Assembly: GCA_002197995.1 (NCBI GenBank)
Contig: NGZR01000003.1
Span: 6,820,001-6,884,000 of the forward strand
Reading direction: 5' to 3'
Source of the DNA: Gaeumannomyces sp. JS-464
Taxonomy: Eukaryota > Ascomycota > Sordariomycetes > Magnaporthales > Magnaporthaceae
DNA length: 64,000 bases
Positions 20,887-29,886 of this stretch are shown here, in pieces; position 1 is the first letter of the stretch, and the number at the start of each line of letters is the position of its first letter. A program made the translations under genes and the position numbers. The notes under the pieces are model-generated. The model had not been told where the DNA came from. It saw only the letters and a list, made by a program, of their open reading frames with translations, and searched no databases.

Positions 20887-23118
20887 ATGTCGGGGAACAG
20901 CAACAACACAACAACTCAATCCCCAACCTCAACAACGACATGCCTAGCCTTGACGCCCCATGCCTGACTTCGACGCCGCGATGCCCGGCCCCGGGCCCCG
21001 CGTCCAGCAGGGGCTCGGGGTGGGCGAGGCGTCGGCAGAAGCCAATCAAGGTAACGTCTCGGACGCTGCCCAGCAGGGCTTCCCCTTGCAACAGCAGCAG
21101 CAGGTTCCCAACACGGCGGCTCCCAACGCCGTCGCCGGTCAGGACCTCTTCGCGCAGGGGCTCGCGCAGAACGCCGCGGCTAACGCAAACCTGGGCTTTG
21201 CTCCCGTCGTCGACAGTGGCCTGAACCTGCAGGGAATCGCGGGGCGTGGAGTGAACATCCAGCAAATGATTCAGCAGGAGGTTCAGCACCAAGTTCGCCA
21301 ACAGGTCCAGGCGCAGGTACAGCAGGAGCTGCTGAACATGGGGGTCTCCCAACCCGCACCTCTGCTGCCGCTTTATACGGGCATCGGGGGACTGCAAGGA
21401 GGCGCACGCCCGCAGCCGCTCATGGCTTTCCGGGATCCAGCTTCCGCAGTGTCGACCCCGGACAGCCTATCCTCGGCCGGACTGGGCTTTGGCGGACTCC
21501 GGACGCCGGAATCGCTGAATGGCTTGGGCGTTATCCCCAGCACGGGCGTGGCTATGCTCCCGGCTGGCGCTGCTGCGTTCCAGAACGCGGGCGGCCAGGG
21601 CATAGCAGTGGGCACATCGGGGCCAACGCGTTCGGCAACCTCGCGCTCCAGACGCCGCTTGGTGCTGGCGCGCTCTTCGACCCTCTGCAGCCGCTCCCGG
21701 ACCTCGATAACGTCGACCTCAACTTTGAGGTGGACGCTGCGGGCAATATCGTGCCCCTCGTCGGCGCCGCTGCGCCTGCGGCGGCCTCCGGGCATGGAAA
21801 TCCCCAAGACCGCGGGCAGGAGATCGATGCTCTTATTGACGGCGTGCCGGCCGACGTGGATGGGAGCCTTCACGCCCAGGAGCAGGCAAATCTGGGCGCG
21901 CTCTTTGCCAACGACCCGCTCTTCCGAGAAGACGACGGCTTCATGGCTAACGCGGACGATTTCCTAGCCCAGGACGACGTCGTGGCCGACGCGGACCGGT
22001 TTTTTCTCGCGGGCGACTATGGCTTTATGGCCAACGCCGCCGCCGGTCTGATGTTCGAGAACGGTGATGCTGCCGATGCTGCTGCTGTTGATGCTGCTGC
22101 TGCTGCTGACCCGACCATTCAAGGCCAGGGCGAGCCCGAGGCTCCGGAGCATGCGCAGCCGGAACGCCAGTCGCGCCGCAGCGCCCGGATTCGGGAGCGG
22201 GCCGAGCGGAAGTCTAGGCGGCGCAGCGCCGGCCCGGCGCGGCCCAACGGCGGCGGTAACGAAAATGCTGACGCCGACGCCGACGCCGACGATAACAACG
22301 ACTCGGACGACATGCGGCAGAGGAGGCTGATGGGCAGGCGGCTGAGGGCCGGCCCCCTCCGGGCGCCGACCTCGCGACGTACGTCGACCGCATCGAGTCG
22401 GGCCACTGTGTCGACTGCGGCCAGGACCTCCACGGTGACCTCACGGGGGGCGGGTGTGTAAGCCATGCCGCGTCCACCGGCTCAAGGCGAAACACCGGCG
22501 GTCCAACGCCCGCCGCACACAGGGCGCCGCCGCGCCACCGAAAACGTGACGTGGCGCAAGCCCCCCGCCGTCCGGATCGCGGCCGTCGACAGGGCGACCT
22601 ACGTCGCGCGCCTCGAGGCCGGACACTGCGTCGACTGCGGCTCGCAGGGCGCCGTGAGCAGCAGCGTGATCTGCGCCCCGTGCCGCAATAAGCGCAAGAG
22701 CAGCCACGTCCGGCAGAGCCAGGCCGAGAGGCGGCAGGGCCTCCGGGCCGGCCAGAGGCCCGCCTGGGGCTGGCGCGACCCCGCGCTGCTGGCGCCCGGC
22801 CAGGCCGAGGACCGCCCGCTGCCGACGCCGGCCACGGCGAACAACTTCTTCCCCGTGCCGCCACCGGGCGTCGACGCGACCACGTACTGGGCCCGCATCG
22901 ACCGCCACCAGTGCATCATGTGCGGCCGCCCGGCCAGGTCGCAAAAGTCGCCGTACTGCTTGGGCTGCGTCAAGGACAGGCGCAGTGACAGGACAAAGGA
23001 GCTTATCAGGGAAATCCAGGGCCGCCGTGCCCGGGGAGGGAACCAGGACGAGGGCGAGGACCAGGACGGAAACCATGATGAGGACGATGCTGACGGCGCT
23101 GCCGCCGCGACTGCCTAG
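20887..23118 (+). CDS. Gln-rich, acidic protein with three tandem CxxC...CxxC zinc-binding repeats, frame broken in several places
   Basis: Not a family I can name. Segments connect only across about six one-base losses (near 20905, 20955, 21625, 22350, 22447, 22550). Order: an N-terminal region with repeats of Met-Pro (NNDMPSLDAP, MPDFDAAMPGPG); a Gln-rich coiled-coil-like stretch (IQQMIQQEVQHQVRQQVQAQ, about 21255-21320); a low-complexity Gly/Ala/Pro region; an acidic central part with two FMANA copies; a basic patch (RRSARIRERAERKSRRRS); an Asp/Ala repeat; then three C-terminal repeats. These read YVDRIESGHCVDCG...CKPC (from about 22379), YVARLEAGHCVDCG...CAPC (about 22600) and YWARIDRHQCIMCG...CLGC (about 22884), each followed by basic residues. 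Each has four cysteines in the pattern C-x2-C-x(11-13)-C-x2-C, typical of a zinc ribbon. Tail is acidic. A nuclear or nucleic-acid-binding role is inference. Confidence 0.6.
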
Positions 23119-23138
23119 AGCTTTCGCACTCTGCTAGA

Positions 23139-23330
23139 TCAGGTATGTTCTCCACTGGCAAGTCCCTTCCTTTCCACTTTCCAGTCGCTCGAGGCCCACG
23201 GACCGCTCGGCCATCAACGAGCGCACTCTCTCTCTCTACTATATCAGGTGCGTTCTCACCAGTCTCTTCTCCTTCCCCAACACCCAAGGAAGGCCACAGG
23301 TTGCTGGGCCGTCAGAGAGCGCTCCATAAT
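23139..23330 (+). repeat. Degenerate tandem duplication downstream of the zinc-repeat gene
   Basis: Two related blocks start ATCAGGTATGTTCTC (about 23139) and ATCAGGTGCGTTCTC (about 23245), continue through CCTTCC-rich sequence and GGCC...GCTCGGCCATC / GCTGGGCCGTC, and end ACGAGCGC / AGAGAGCGC. Each start resembles a splice donor (GTATGT, GTGCGT). This may be part of the 3' UTR. No coding function seen. Confidence 0.4.
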
Positions 23331-23491
23331 CTGTTACGCTCGAGCGGAGTATCGAGTGGTACCACTAATCTCTAGGCAATGAATACTAACTAACATATCA
23401 ATACCAAACTGCGCCCTTTTATTGTTCATGTGTGTGCCTGTGTCTCTTGGTAACATATCTAACCTATTAAACAAAACAAAAACGAGAAGAT

Positions 23492-24895
23492 TTACGCCAT
23501 CAAGGCAATGTGCTTAAGTTCGCTGGAAGAGGGAGACTTGAGTGTTAGCCATGTGCGTCGTGATGTTTGAAGATAAACAACAACAAAAGAAAAAGCTTAC
23601 TTTTGAACTTGCTTGCCGACCTTCATGGGAGGGTACTCCGGCTCCTCGCCCTCGTCCCGACCAAGGTTGAACTGCTCGGCGCGGACGCGGCGCGCCTCCT
23701 CGGCTAGCTTGGGGATGGGCGCCAGGTCGAAGTCGGACGACAGGTGCCAGAAGAAGGTCGACGAGATGCGCACGAGCGGCCTGTCCGGGAGCTCCCTCTT
23801 CCTGCGCTCGACGACCTCGAGGGTGCGGTCGTTGACGACGACCTCGTGGAAGCCGGCCTTGACGAGCCCGCCCGTCAGGTGCTCGAACTGCTTGCCGGCC
23901 TGGACGAGTAGGTACCCTTCGCCGGGTGGCATCTTGACGGCGATCTTCTTGCCCGTGTTGCGCGCCCAGATGTGCAGGCCCGGGTAGCGCGAGCGGCCGT
24001 GGATGGTGAGGAAGTTGAGGTCCGTGTGGAAGCCGGCCAGGATGGTGTCATTGGCGCCGTACTTTTTCAGGTCCGACGCCGTGGGAGCGAGGAGGTGGGG
24101 GCTGCGCTTGCTGTCAGACTTGGGTACCTATTCATAGGGTCCTTTGTTGACACTTACCCATATTGTCCCGCCTCCTTGAACGTCTTGTCCGGAAGACCCA
24201 GTCCTATGGCGGCCATCTCGGCGAGATCAGAGACGCTGACAGGCAGGAGGAGAGCATCAGCGTCGAGTCACATGACCCTACACGAGAAATGGGACAGGGA
24301 AGGCCTGTCTTGTCACGCATGACCGCAATCCCAACAAGCCACAACAAAGCCCCTGAAAGAACAAACACAAAGAAACTCACGCATTCTTCATAAACGAGCC
24401 CCACTGGTCCATGGTCGGCACCCAGCGCTCCTTGATCTGCGGCGCGTCCGGGATGACATTGGGCGCATTCAGGGCGGGGAATTCAGTCTTGTACGGCGGC
24501 TCCTCGACCACCCTCCAAAAGAACCGACATTTGGGGTCAGGCTCGTGGGCGGAGATGTCGAGGGGCCGCTCCTCGGGGGCCAGGCGCTCGATGACGCGCA
24601 GGCACGGCTCGTCGACGGCGCACTTTGGCTTCTCGGTGTTCTCGAGCGTGACGCCGACCTGGTAGCCCAGCTCGGGCCGCTCGTCGCGGCGCAGGTCGGG
24701 CTCGGGCTGGGCAAAGTAGTCCTCGAGCAGGTCCAGGAAGGCCTCGTTGGCGGCCTCGGGCACGCGGCCGTCGCGCAGGACGAGGGCGCCGTACGTGATG
24801 AGGGCGGACGCGGCCTTGGCGCACTCGTCGCGCACGGCGGGCGAGTCGCGCGGCTGCTGCAGGAAGACGTCGAGGTTGATGACGGGGAGATCCAT
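23492..24895 (-). CDS. 2-oxoglutarate/Fe(II)-dependent dioxygenase (isopenicillin N synthase-like)
   Basis: Non-heme iron oxygenase. Four exons in my model: 24381-24895, 24158-24235, 23601-24101 and a last micro-exon 23492-23522; introns of 145, 56 and 78 nt, all GT-AG. Together they give 374 residues with an unbroken frame. The N-terminal DIOX_N-like domain starts MDLPVINLDVF. Exon 2 encodes VSDLAEMAAIGLGLPDKTFK. Exon 3 begins PHLLAPTASDL and carries the iron ligands: HTD in ILAGFHTDLNFLTIHG (His about 222, Asp about 224) and His about 271 in QFEHLTGG, plus the 2-oxoglutarate-binding Arg about 308 in LVRISSTFF. Reading straight through would stop at 23597, but splicing at GTAAGC to an acceptor at 23523 gives a C-terminus ELKHIALMA, which fits this fungal subfamily better. 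Substrate unknown; no biosynthetic cluster surrounds it. Confidence 0.9.
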
Positions 24896-25484
24896 TTTGC
24901 TCTGTCTGCTGTCTGCCTGGGCTGTGTCCTTTGTCCAAGATGGAGGGAGAGAAGAAATGTCTTTGTCCCGGAATCAATGGCTGCTTTATTTTCCCCCAAA
25001 TCAGAAACCTCCTCCCCTAAATCAGATGATGTTTTTGACTCGGATTTTTTTCCTTGGTGGTAGTCACGGAGCCGGCCGACGGCGCCAAGTTCTGGTGGGG
25101 TCCGCCACCGCGGCACTGCCACCCTCCCCTTCGCACCCCGCGATAAGGGGAGATCCTATGACAGCGGACCCATGTCACCAGGCCCAACCAAATCAACCGC
25201 CCAGCACCCTGCGGAGTCAAAGGCTGGCGCTGTTTGGTCTGGCTCAAATTACTGGATGCTTAATTGCTGGCTGGGATGGGGAAAAGAAGAAGCAGATTTC
25301 TCCAAGCCACGGCAACTTGTCTGGATTCTACTGTAGCCCCCTGCAACTGCCAAAAATCGCACCGCATCTCCACAGATCCGTCCACCTTCCCTATTCGGCA
25401 GGTCCTCCACCTCAGACCCCTCCAGCAAAATCATCGCTACGCCTTGCTTGCCGTGCCGTAGCAACGACCTGTCTGACTTCCTCC
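24896..25484. other. Intergenic region, no gene seen
   Basis: About 590 bases between the dioxygenase start and the 3' end of the GIHT-repeat gene. No supported coding or RNA gene; it should contain the dioxygenase promoter. Confidence 0.45.
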
Positions 25485-26456
25485 TTACAGCGGAGCCTCC
25501 GTAGCGCGCGGCACCGAAGACAGCAGAGCCTCCGTATCGCGCACCGAAGACAGCAGGGCCTCCTCCGTGGTGCGCACCAAGGTCACAAACGACGTCCTGT
25601 CCGCCACCACGCCTCCCCGCGACGACGGCGGCGCGGGAAACGTCACCGGGTGAAGCGCGCCGGACTCGTGGCAAGGGTACGGCATCGTCAGCACGGTGTG
25701 GATGCCCGCGGTGAGCGTGACGAGCTTGGAGCACACCGCGCTCGTCTCGACGGCAGACGTCGGGCAAGGGAGCGGCATCCAGATGGTCGTGTGGATGCCC
25801 TGCGTGAGCGAGATGCGCGTGGAGCCGCAGACGCGGTCGGTGAAGGGATCGGCGGCGGCGGGGCCGACATGTCGTGGTTGTGCATGGCCGCCTCGGGCAC
25901 GACCCCGGGAGACATGGCCGCGCTGGTGGTGCTGCTGCTGCTGCTTGTCTTGCTCTTTGGGAACATCGAGGTAGGGAACGCCCTGGCCGACGCGTTGAAG
26001 GTCGGCGTGGGGAACGTTACTTCGTAGCTGGTCGTGGTGAGGGTGCTGAGCGACCAGGTGGTACCCGTGAAGTCGTACGGGTTCTGTGAAGCCGATGCCG
26101 GGGCCGCCGAGGTCGTGAGCTCGCTGCACGGGAGCGGCATGACCACGGTCGTATGGATTCCCGCCGTGAGGACCATGGTCGTGTTGCACATGGGTGTTCC
26201 GGGAAAGTCGCTCATGGTGCTCGTCAGGGCATCGCGGCGCGCTGCCACAGCGATAACAGTGGGGGTTGGAGCGATGAACGGCAGTGTGACAGAGTCGGTG
26301 TCGGAAGACCCATGATTGGGACGCGTCGAGACGGCCACCGCCCAGAGAGCGACCGAAGCCGCGATGGAGAACTGTTCGCGTGGACAAGAGTTGGTAGTTC
26401 GTTCTTTGCTGCGGATCGCCGGAGGAATGGAGGCCAGGGAAAAGGCTTACCTTCAT
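25485..26456 (-). CDS. Secreted protein with three cysteine-bounded GIHT repeats
   Basis: No family recognised. Exon 1 is six coding bases (26451-26456, Met-Lys), followed by a 79-nt intron (26372-26450, GTAAGC...CAG). Exon 2 begins FSIAASVALWAVAVS, completing a signal peptide, so the protein is probably exported. Three repeats share the pattern C-x(5-9)-LT-x-GIHT-x3-MP-x-PC: MVLTAGIHTTVVMPLPC, ISLTQGIHTTIWMPLPC and VTLTAGIHTVLTMPYPC, each with an upstream Cys (PMC, RVC, AVC) that could pair with the closing Cys. Between repeats 1 and 2 lies a Ser/Thr/Pro-rich linker. The frame changes at about 25868 in a CCCC run; one extra C restores PAAADPFTDRVC. The visible C-terminus is a short repeat (TEALLSSVP-like, about 25490-25560) and ends at TAA 25485-25487, just where CT|GTAAGG could instead be a donor to a further exon. 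An effector, adhesin or cell-wall role is speculation. Confidence 0.68.
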   Translation of the reverse strand: MKVSLFPGLHSSGDPQQRTNYQLLSTRTVLHRGFGRSLGGGRLDASQSWVFRHRLCHTAVHRSNPHCYRCGSAPRCPDEHHERLSRNTHVQHDHGPHGGNPYDRGHAAPVQRAHDLGGPGIGFTEPVRLHGYHLVAQHPHHDQLRSNVPHADLQRVGQGVPYLDVPKEQDKQQQQHHQRGHVSRGRARGGHAQPRHVGPAAADPFTDRVCGSTRISLTQGIHTTIWMPLPCPTSAVETSAVCSKLVTLTAGIHTVLTMPYPCHESGALHPVTFPAPPSSRGGVVADRTSFVTLVRTTEEALLSSVRDTEALLSSVPRATEAPL

Positions 26457-27863
26457 TGCTGCGCCTTGCTCAGGTCGTCGGCCTGGAGAAGAGAGAAGGA
26501 GGTACCCTGGCTTTTGTGGCGCGCAAAAAATGTTGGAAGCGACGGGTCTGAGAGAGCGAGTGATCAGCCGTGGTCAAGCCAAGTTGAAATAAGGACCTGT
26601 GAGGAAACAGAAGAAGTGAATAGAGAGTGTGCAGGACCATCCGTTGTCCCAATGCGGTTAAATTTTGAGTGACGAATCCCTTGCGGCGGAACGAAGAAGT
26701 GAATGGTTTGTAGAGCCGGGACTCATGGAGCGGGTTTTGGTCCGAAGTTTGTGCGAGAGGAGCGGGCGGACCGAGGGTTGTGGGAGCTGGACAACCGGCT
26801 AGCAGAAGAACAGAGGTAGTGCCCCAACCGAAGTACGTGTGCTGCCGTCTGTGGAACTTGCGCAAAAATTCCGCATTCTGCACCCACGTTGAGGACATGC
26901 AATGTGAGAGAGACGAGGGTAGGGTGCGCTGAAGAACAGGCGGGAAAATGAATGATGCGGATCAACGGCTGTGTTACACGTGTTCAATAGGGAAGGAGAA
27001 AGATACAGCGAAAAAAGATCAACAATCTAACATGGAAGGACATTGGCCAAGGCTGTTGCTAGAGGCTAAGAAGCTGCCTTTGAATTTGAGGAGTGATTCT
27101 ATCCAGTCTCCACCGTCTGATAAATCTCATTATGCTCGCCCGCCCGCGGGTCCGTTCACAATGCTTGGTAGAATATTAAAAAGAAATGGTAAACAAACAA
27201 CATGACGACTGTTTTACCTCAAAAGTTTGAAGACGGTGATTTAGCCAGCGTCGTTTCATGCGGATAATGCTTCAAGTGGGGAATCCCAGTGAGCACTCCT
27301 GTTTACGTTTGAAAAACTCCATCTCTTTCTCGACCCAAGAGTTGTCGTTTCTGGGCCACCTTGCGCCCCTGGGCTGGCGTTTGCCGAGAGGGAATAAATG
27401 CGCCAGATCATGACCGAAAAGAAGCAATGGTGGATAAAACGCTATAAGAGACACCCGGCATTTGAGAAGATGATGGAGGTGATGGATCTATTGGTTGAGA
27501 TGGCTCAGTAAAGTAAGAAGTGAGAGAACAGAAATCCTTTCAACTCAGGCGCGTAACTTAGGTACCTTAGCCTTTCAGCTCCTCCTTGGCTTTCCTAGGT
27601 GGCGTAGGTTCGGGTAAGGGCGGCGTGGTGGCTGCTGTCGCCGTCACCTTCACTGGGGCATCCCATCAGCTCAACCTGCTAATCATTAATGAGGAGCGTT
27701 TATAGCGACGGCATTTTTAAACACCTTTCTTCTCTGGCCTGATCTACCTTAACATGTCTCGTGACGCTCACCGCAATTCTGGCGAGTCTACGGACGGCCC
27801 AATCTTGATACTCCGTAAGCGATGACGATTTTAATCGTAGCTACGTGGGAGGAACAAATGTGC
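26457..27863. other. Intergenic region, no gene seen
   Basis: 1.4 kb upstream of the GIHT-repeat gene and downstream of the shortened SPC19. It contains a GGTACCTTAG-type motif near 27565. No open frame here has a recognisable product. Confidence 0.45.
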
Positions 27864-28158
27864 TCAACGACATCCGAAGGGGCCGATCTCAGAGCGGAGA
27901 GAGGCCTCGGCTGCGGCGAAGGTTACCGCGGGGATAAGTTCGCAGTGCTGGTTGGCGGGCAGCGGGTTAGCTTAAGGGTTTACGGGAGGATGGCGGAGAG
28001 GGATGCACGCGGGCTGTTTTAAGGACCGAAATGAGGCGGGGGAAGTCAGACACGCTCGCGCTGATGGTCTGAACGGACGACTCGAGGAAGGAGAGGGACG
28101 TGTGCAGCGAGGCGACGCAGTCGCCGTACGTTTGCAGGGTCGGTGACGAGTTTGACAT
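27864..28158 (-). pseudogene. SPC19: DASH/Dam1 complex subunit SPC19, truncated
   Basis: SPC19 is a subunit of the DASH (Dam1) ring that couples kinetochores to spindle microtubules. Exon 1 (28009-28158) encodes MSNSSPTLQTYGDCVASLH and continues with LSFLESSVQTISASVSDFPR and LISVLKTAR, a close match to the SPC19 N-terminal helix. A 61-nt intron (27948-28008, GTGCAT, branch GCTAAC, acceptor CAG) leads to exon 2 (27864-27947), HCELIPAVTFAAAEASLRSE followed by IGPF. The family usually has HFELIPEPTL here, so the key Phe is Cys and the next motif is altered. The frame then stops after GCR, giving 77 residues against roughly 150 or more expected, and no continuation is visible in any frame downstream. 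Probably a truncated or duplicated copy; a functional full-length gene is expected elsewhere. The splice site is intact, suggesting recent loss. Confidence 0.75.
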
Positions 28159-28575
28159 TGTTTCTCGTCGCGCGACTCTCGTCGGGGGTTTGTTGTTTTT
28201 GGCTGTCGTTGCTTGGTCCCGTCGTATCGGTTGGGCTCACCGGGCGGTACTTTTGCAGCCCCGAGCAACGACTTACCCCGCTTACAGCCATAGTAGGTAC
28301 CTAAGCGTTTGTAAAGAGGACCCCTATCCCTAGTTCCCACCCGTGCTTGCACAATTGTGTTAAGAAAAAAGGAGGGGGCGGGGTCATGAACCTGGCCTGG
28401 TGTTCGCACTGCCATGCGAAGTGGTTTATATATTACTGGCGGGCTTCGCTTCTCCTGCCTCCAGCTCTGTCCTTCTCCCTTTTACTTCCTGGTCCCAGCG
28501 TGCTCAAAATCACAATAAATCTTACTATCGCGTACCCCATAAACAACAAACTCCGTTCCTACCCGCCCTTTCAGT
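28159..28575. promoter_or_regulatory. Bidirectional promoter region between SPC19 copy and orphan gene
   Basis: 417 bases between divergent starts. A TATA-like TTTATATATTA lies at 28424-28434, about 150 bases upstream of the orphan start, followed by a pyrimidine-rich stretch (about 28450-28500) typical of fungal core promoters. A GTAGGTACCTA motif, common in this genome's intergenic DNA, is at about 28294. Confidence 0.4.
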
Positions 28576-29043
28576 ATGGAGCCCTCGCCACAAACGACCG
28601 AGGAGGCAACATCGGCGGAAACGCTCAGCGCTTTCGACCAGCAACCCGAGCCCAGCGCCAAATACCCATACACTCCTTGCCCAGGGTACCCATTCTACAC
28701 CATCCGCGACTTGGCCAGAGACGAAGAAGAAGATTACGTGATGCTCAAACTTCACGAAGATTCTGACGAGGGCCGCGTCTTCGCTTCCTTGATCGAAAAG
28801 GGTACCAGCGACGACGCCGCGGCGGAGCGCCTCGCTTACATGCGCCAACATGCGCATGACCGGATTGGTTACGTGTCACCTGATTCTTCTTTCATCCAGC
28901 TCGAAGGGAAGCGGTACATCATCAAAATAAAGTCTCCCGAAGGCCAAAAGCTGCAGGATCTTCGGCATGAGAAGAAATACGATGCTATCGAGGCCTACTA
29001 CAAGGAACATGCTCATTCGGTCGAGGACGTCAGGGATGTTTAA
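28576..29043 (+). CDS. Small orphan protein (155 aa)
   Basis: Single intact exon. The ATG at 28576 follows a TATA-like element and pyrimidine tract, and the stop is TAA at 29041-29043. Not a family I recognise. The first 30 residues are Thr/Glu/Pro-rich and probably disordered; then comes a compact, charged region (YPYTPCPGYPFYTIRDLARD, ..SSFIQLEGKRYIIKIKSPEG) and a lysine/glutamate-rich helix near the C-terminus (HEKKYDAIEAYYKEHAHSVE). No signal peptide or membrane segment. The GC-rich codon use matches its neighbours although it lies only 400 bases from the transposon block. Coding status rests on length, codon bias and the promoter context. Confidence 0.6.
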   Translation: MEPSPQTTEEATSAETLSAFDQQPEPSAKYPYTPCPGYPFYTIRDLARDEEEDYVMLKLHEDSDEGRVFASLIEKGTSDDAAAERLAYMRQHAHDRIGYVSPDSSFIQLEGKRYIIKIKSPEGQKLQDLRHEKKYDAIEAYYKEHAHSVEDVRDV

Positions 29044-29427
29044 GCATCGTTGTATCCTAGGCACAAAAATGAACCCCACCTTGCATGTTGTGGCTTGGCT
29101 GCGCGTCAGTGTCAGGTCACGGACTGTTTAAAGGTTGCTTCGGATGGCGGTTGGTTCTGCGACTTTCCCTTCTCGTCTTGTGGGAGCCTGATAAGTGTAC
29201 CTATGTTTGGTAGCTATTTCACCATTCTTTATGTGGTTAGCCTCGTGCTATTCGCGGCGTGACATGACCGACCAACGACCAACCGTAGTACCCGGGGGCT
29301 ATGCCCTGGAGCTAGGAATTTTAATGGGCGGCAATGCACCTACCCCTATCACTTTTTAATGTTCAAAATGCGGCAAGAGTGGCCCCCAACGCACAGCCCC
29401 GGACTGTTGTTAATCACTGTCGTGATG
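29044..29427. other. Short intergenic region before the transposon
   Basis: 3' region of the orphan gene and left flank of the hAT insertion. No gene seen. Confidence 0.4.
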
Positions 29428-29435
29428 CCGCCAAC
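29428..29435. repeat. Target-site duplication, left copy
   Basis: CCGCCAAC directly before the left inverted repeat; the identical 8-mer follows the right end at 41391-41398. An 8-bp duplication is diagnostic of hAT elements. The 8-mer shares CGCCAAC with the complement of the inverted-repeat tip, so part of the match could reflect target preference. Confidence 0.85.
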
Positions 29436-29763
29436 TAGGGTTGGCGAAGAACCATAAATGGGGCCCCATTTGGACCCACGGGTTTTGGGTCCAAATCGAC
29501 CCAAAGACCCAAATGGGTACCCAGAAATGGGTCTGGGTCCTTTGGGTCCTGGGTTTTTCTGGGTACCCATGGGTTACCCAAAATTTCATCAAAAATCCTC
29601 AAAACTATCAAAAATTGTTGCCTTTTTATAAACGTTAAAATAGCTAATCTAATACCGGCGGTGAGCTTTTGGTAGGGCTGTTTAATATGGGCGAACAGTT
29701 GTTTCGCAGCTTTCCGATTGTAAAAATTTAACGCGTAAAAACGTGCTGTTTACGGTGCCGCCG

Positions 29764-29818
<55 letters not shown>
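29764..29818. repeat. 55-nt uninterrupted poly(C) tract
   Basis: Fifty-five consecutive cytosines inside AT-rich transposon DNA. Such a run could be biologically unstable (G-quadruplex or i-motif forming), or could be an assembly or gap-filling artefact. It directly precedes the inverted repeat at 29819-29886. Confidence 0.9.
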
Positions 29819-29886
29819 AGTCCCCCTTTTTTTAAAAAAAAAGTTATAATTTATGTTATAACCTTTTTTTTTTAAAAGGGGGGACC
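29819..29886. repeat. Near-perfect palindrome after the poly(C) tract
   Basis: Left arm AGTCCCCCTTTTTTT...GTTATAA and right arm TTATAACC...AAAAGGGGGGACC pair around a short TTTATG-like centre, giving a hairpin of roughly 30 bp with a small loop. It contains the GTTATAAC motif that recurs through this element. Confidence 0.6.

Noticed and set aside
20960..21967. Treating each frame of the zinc-repeat locus as a separate gene
   Set aside because: The pieces abut end to end on one strand, share composition, and each switch is repaired by one base, so one gene is the simpler reading.
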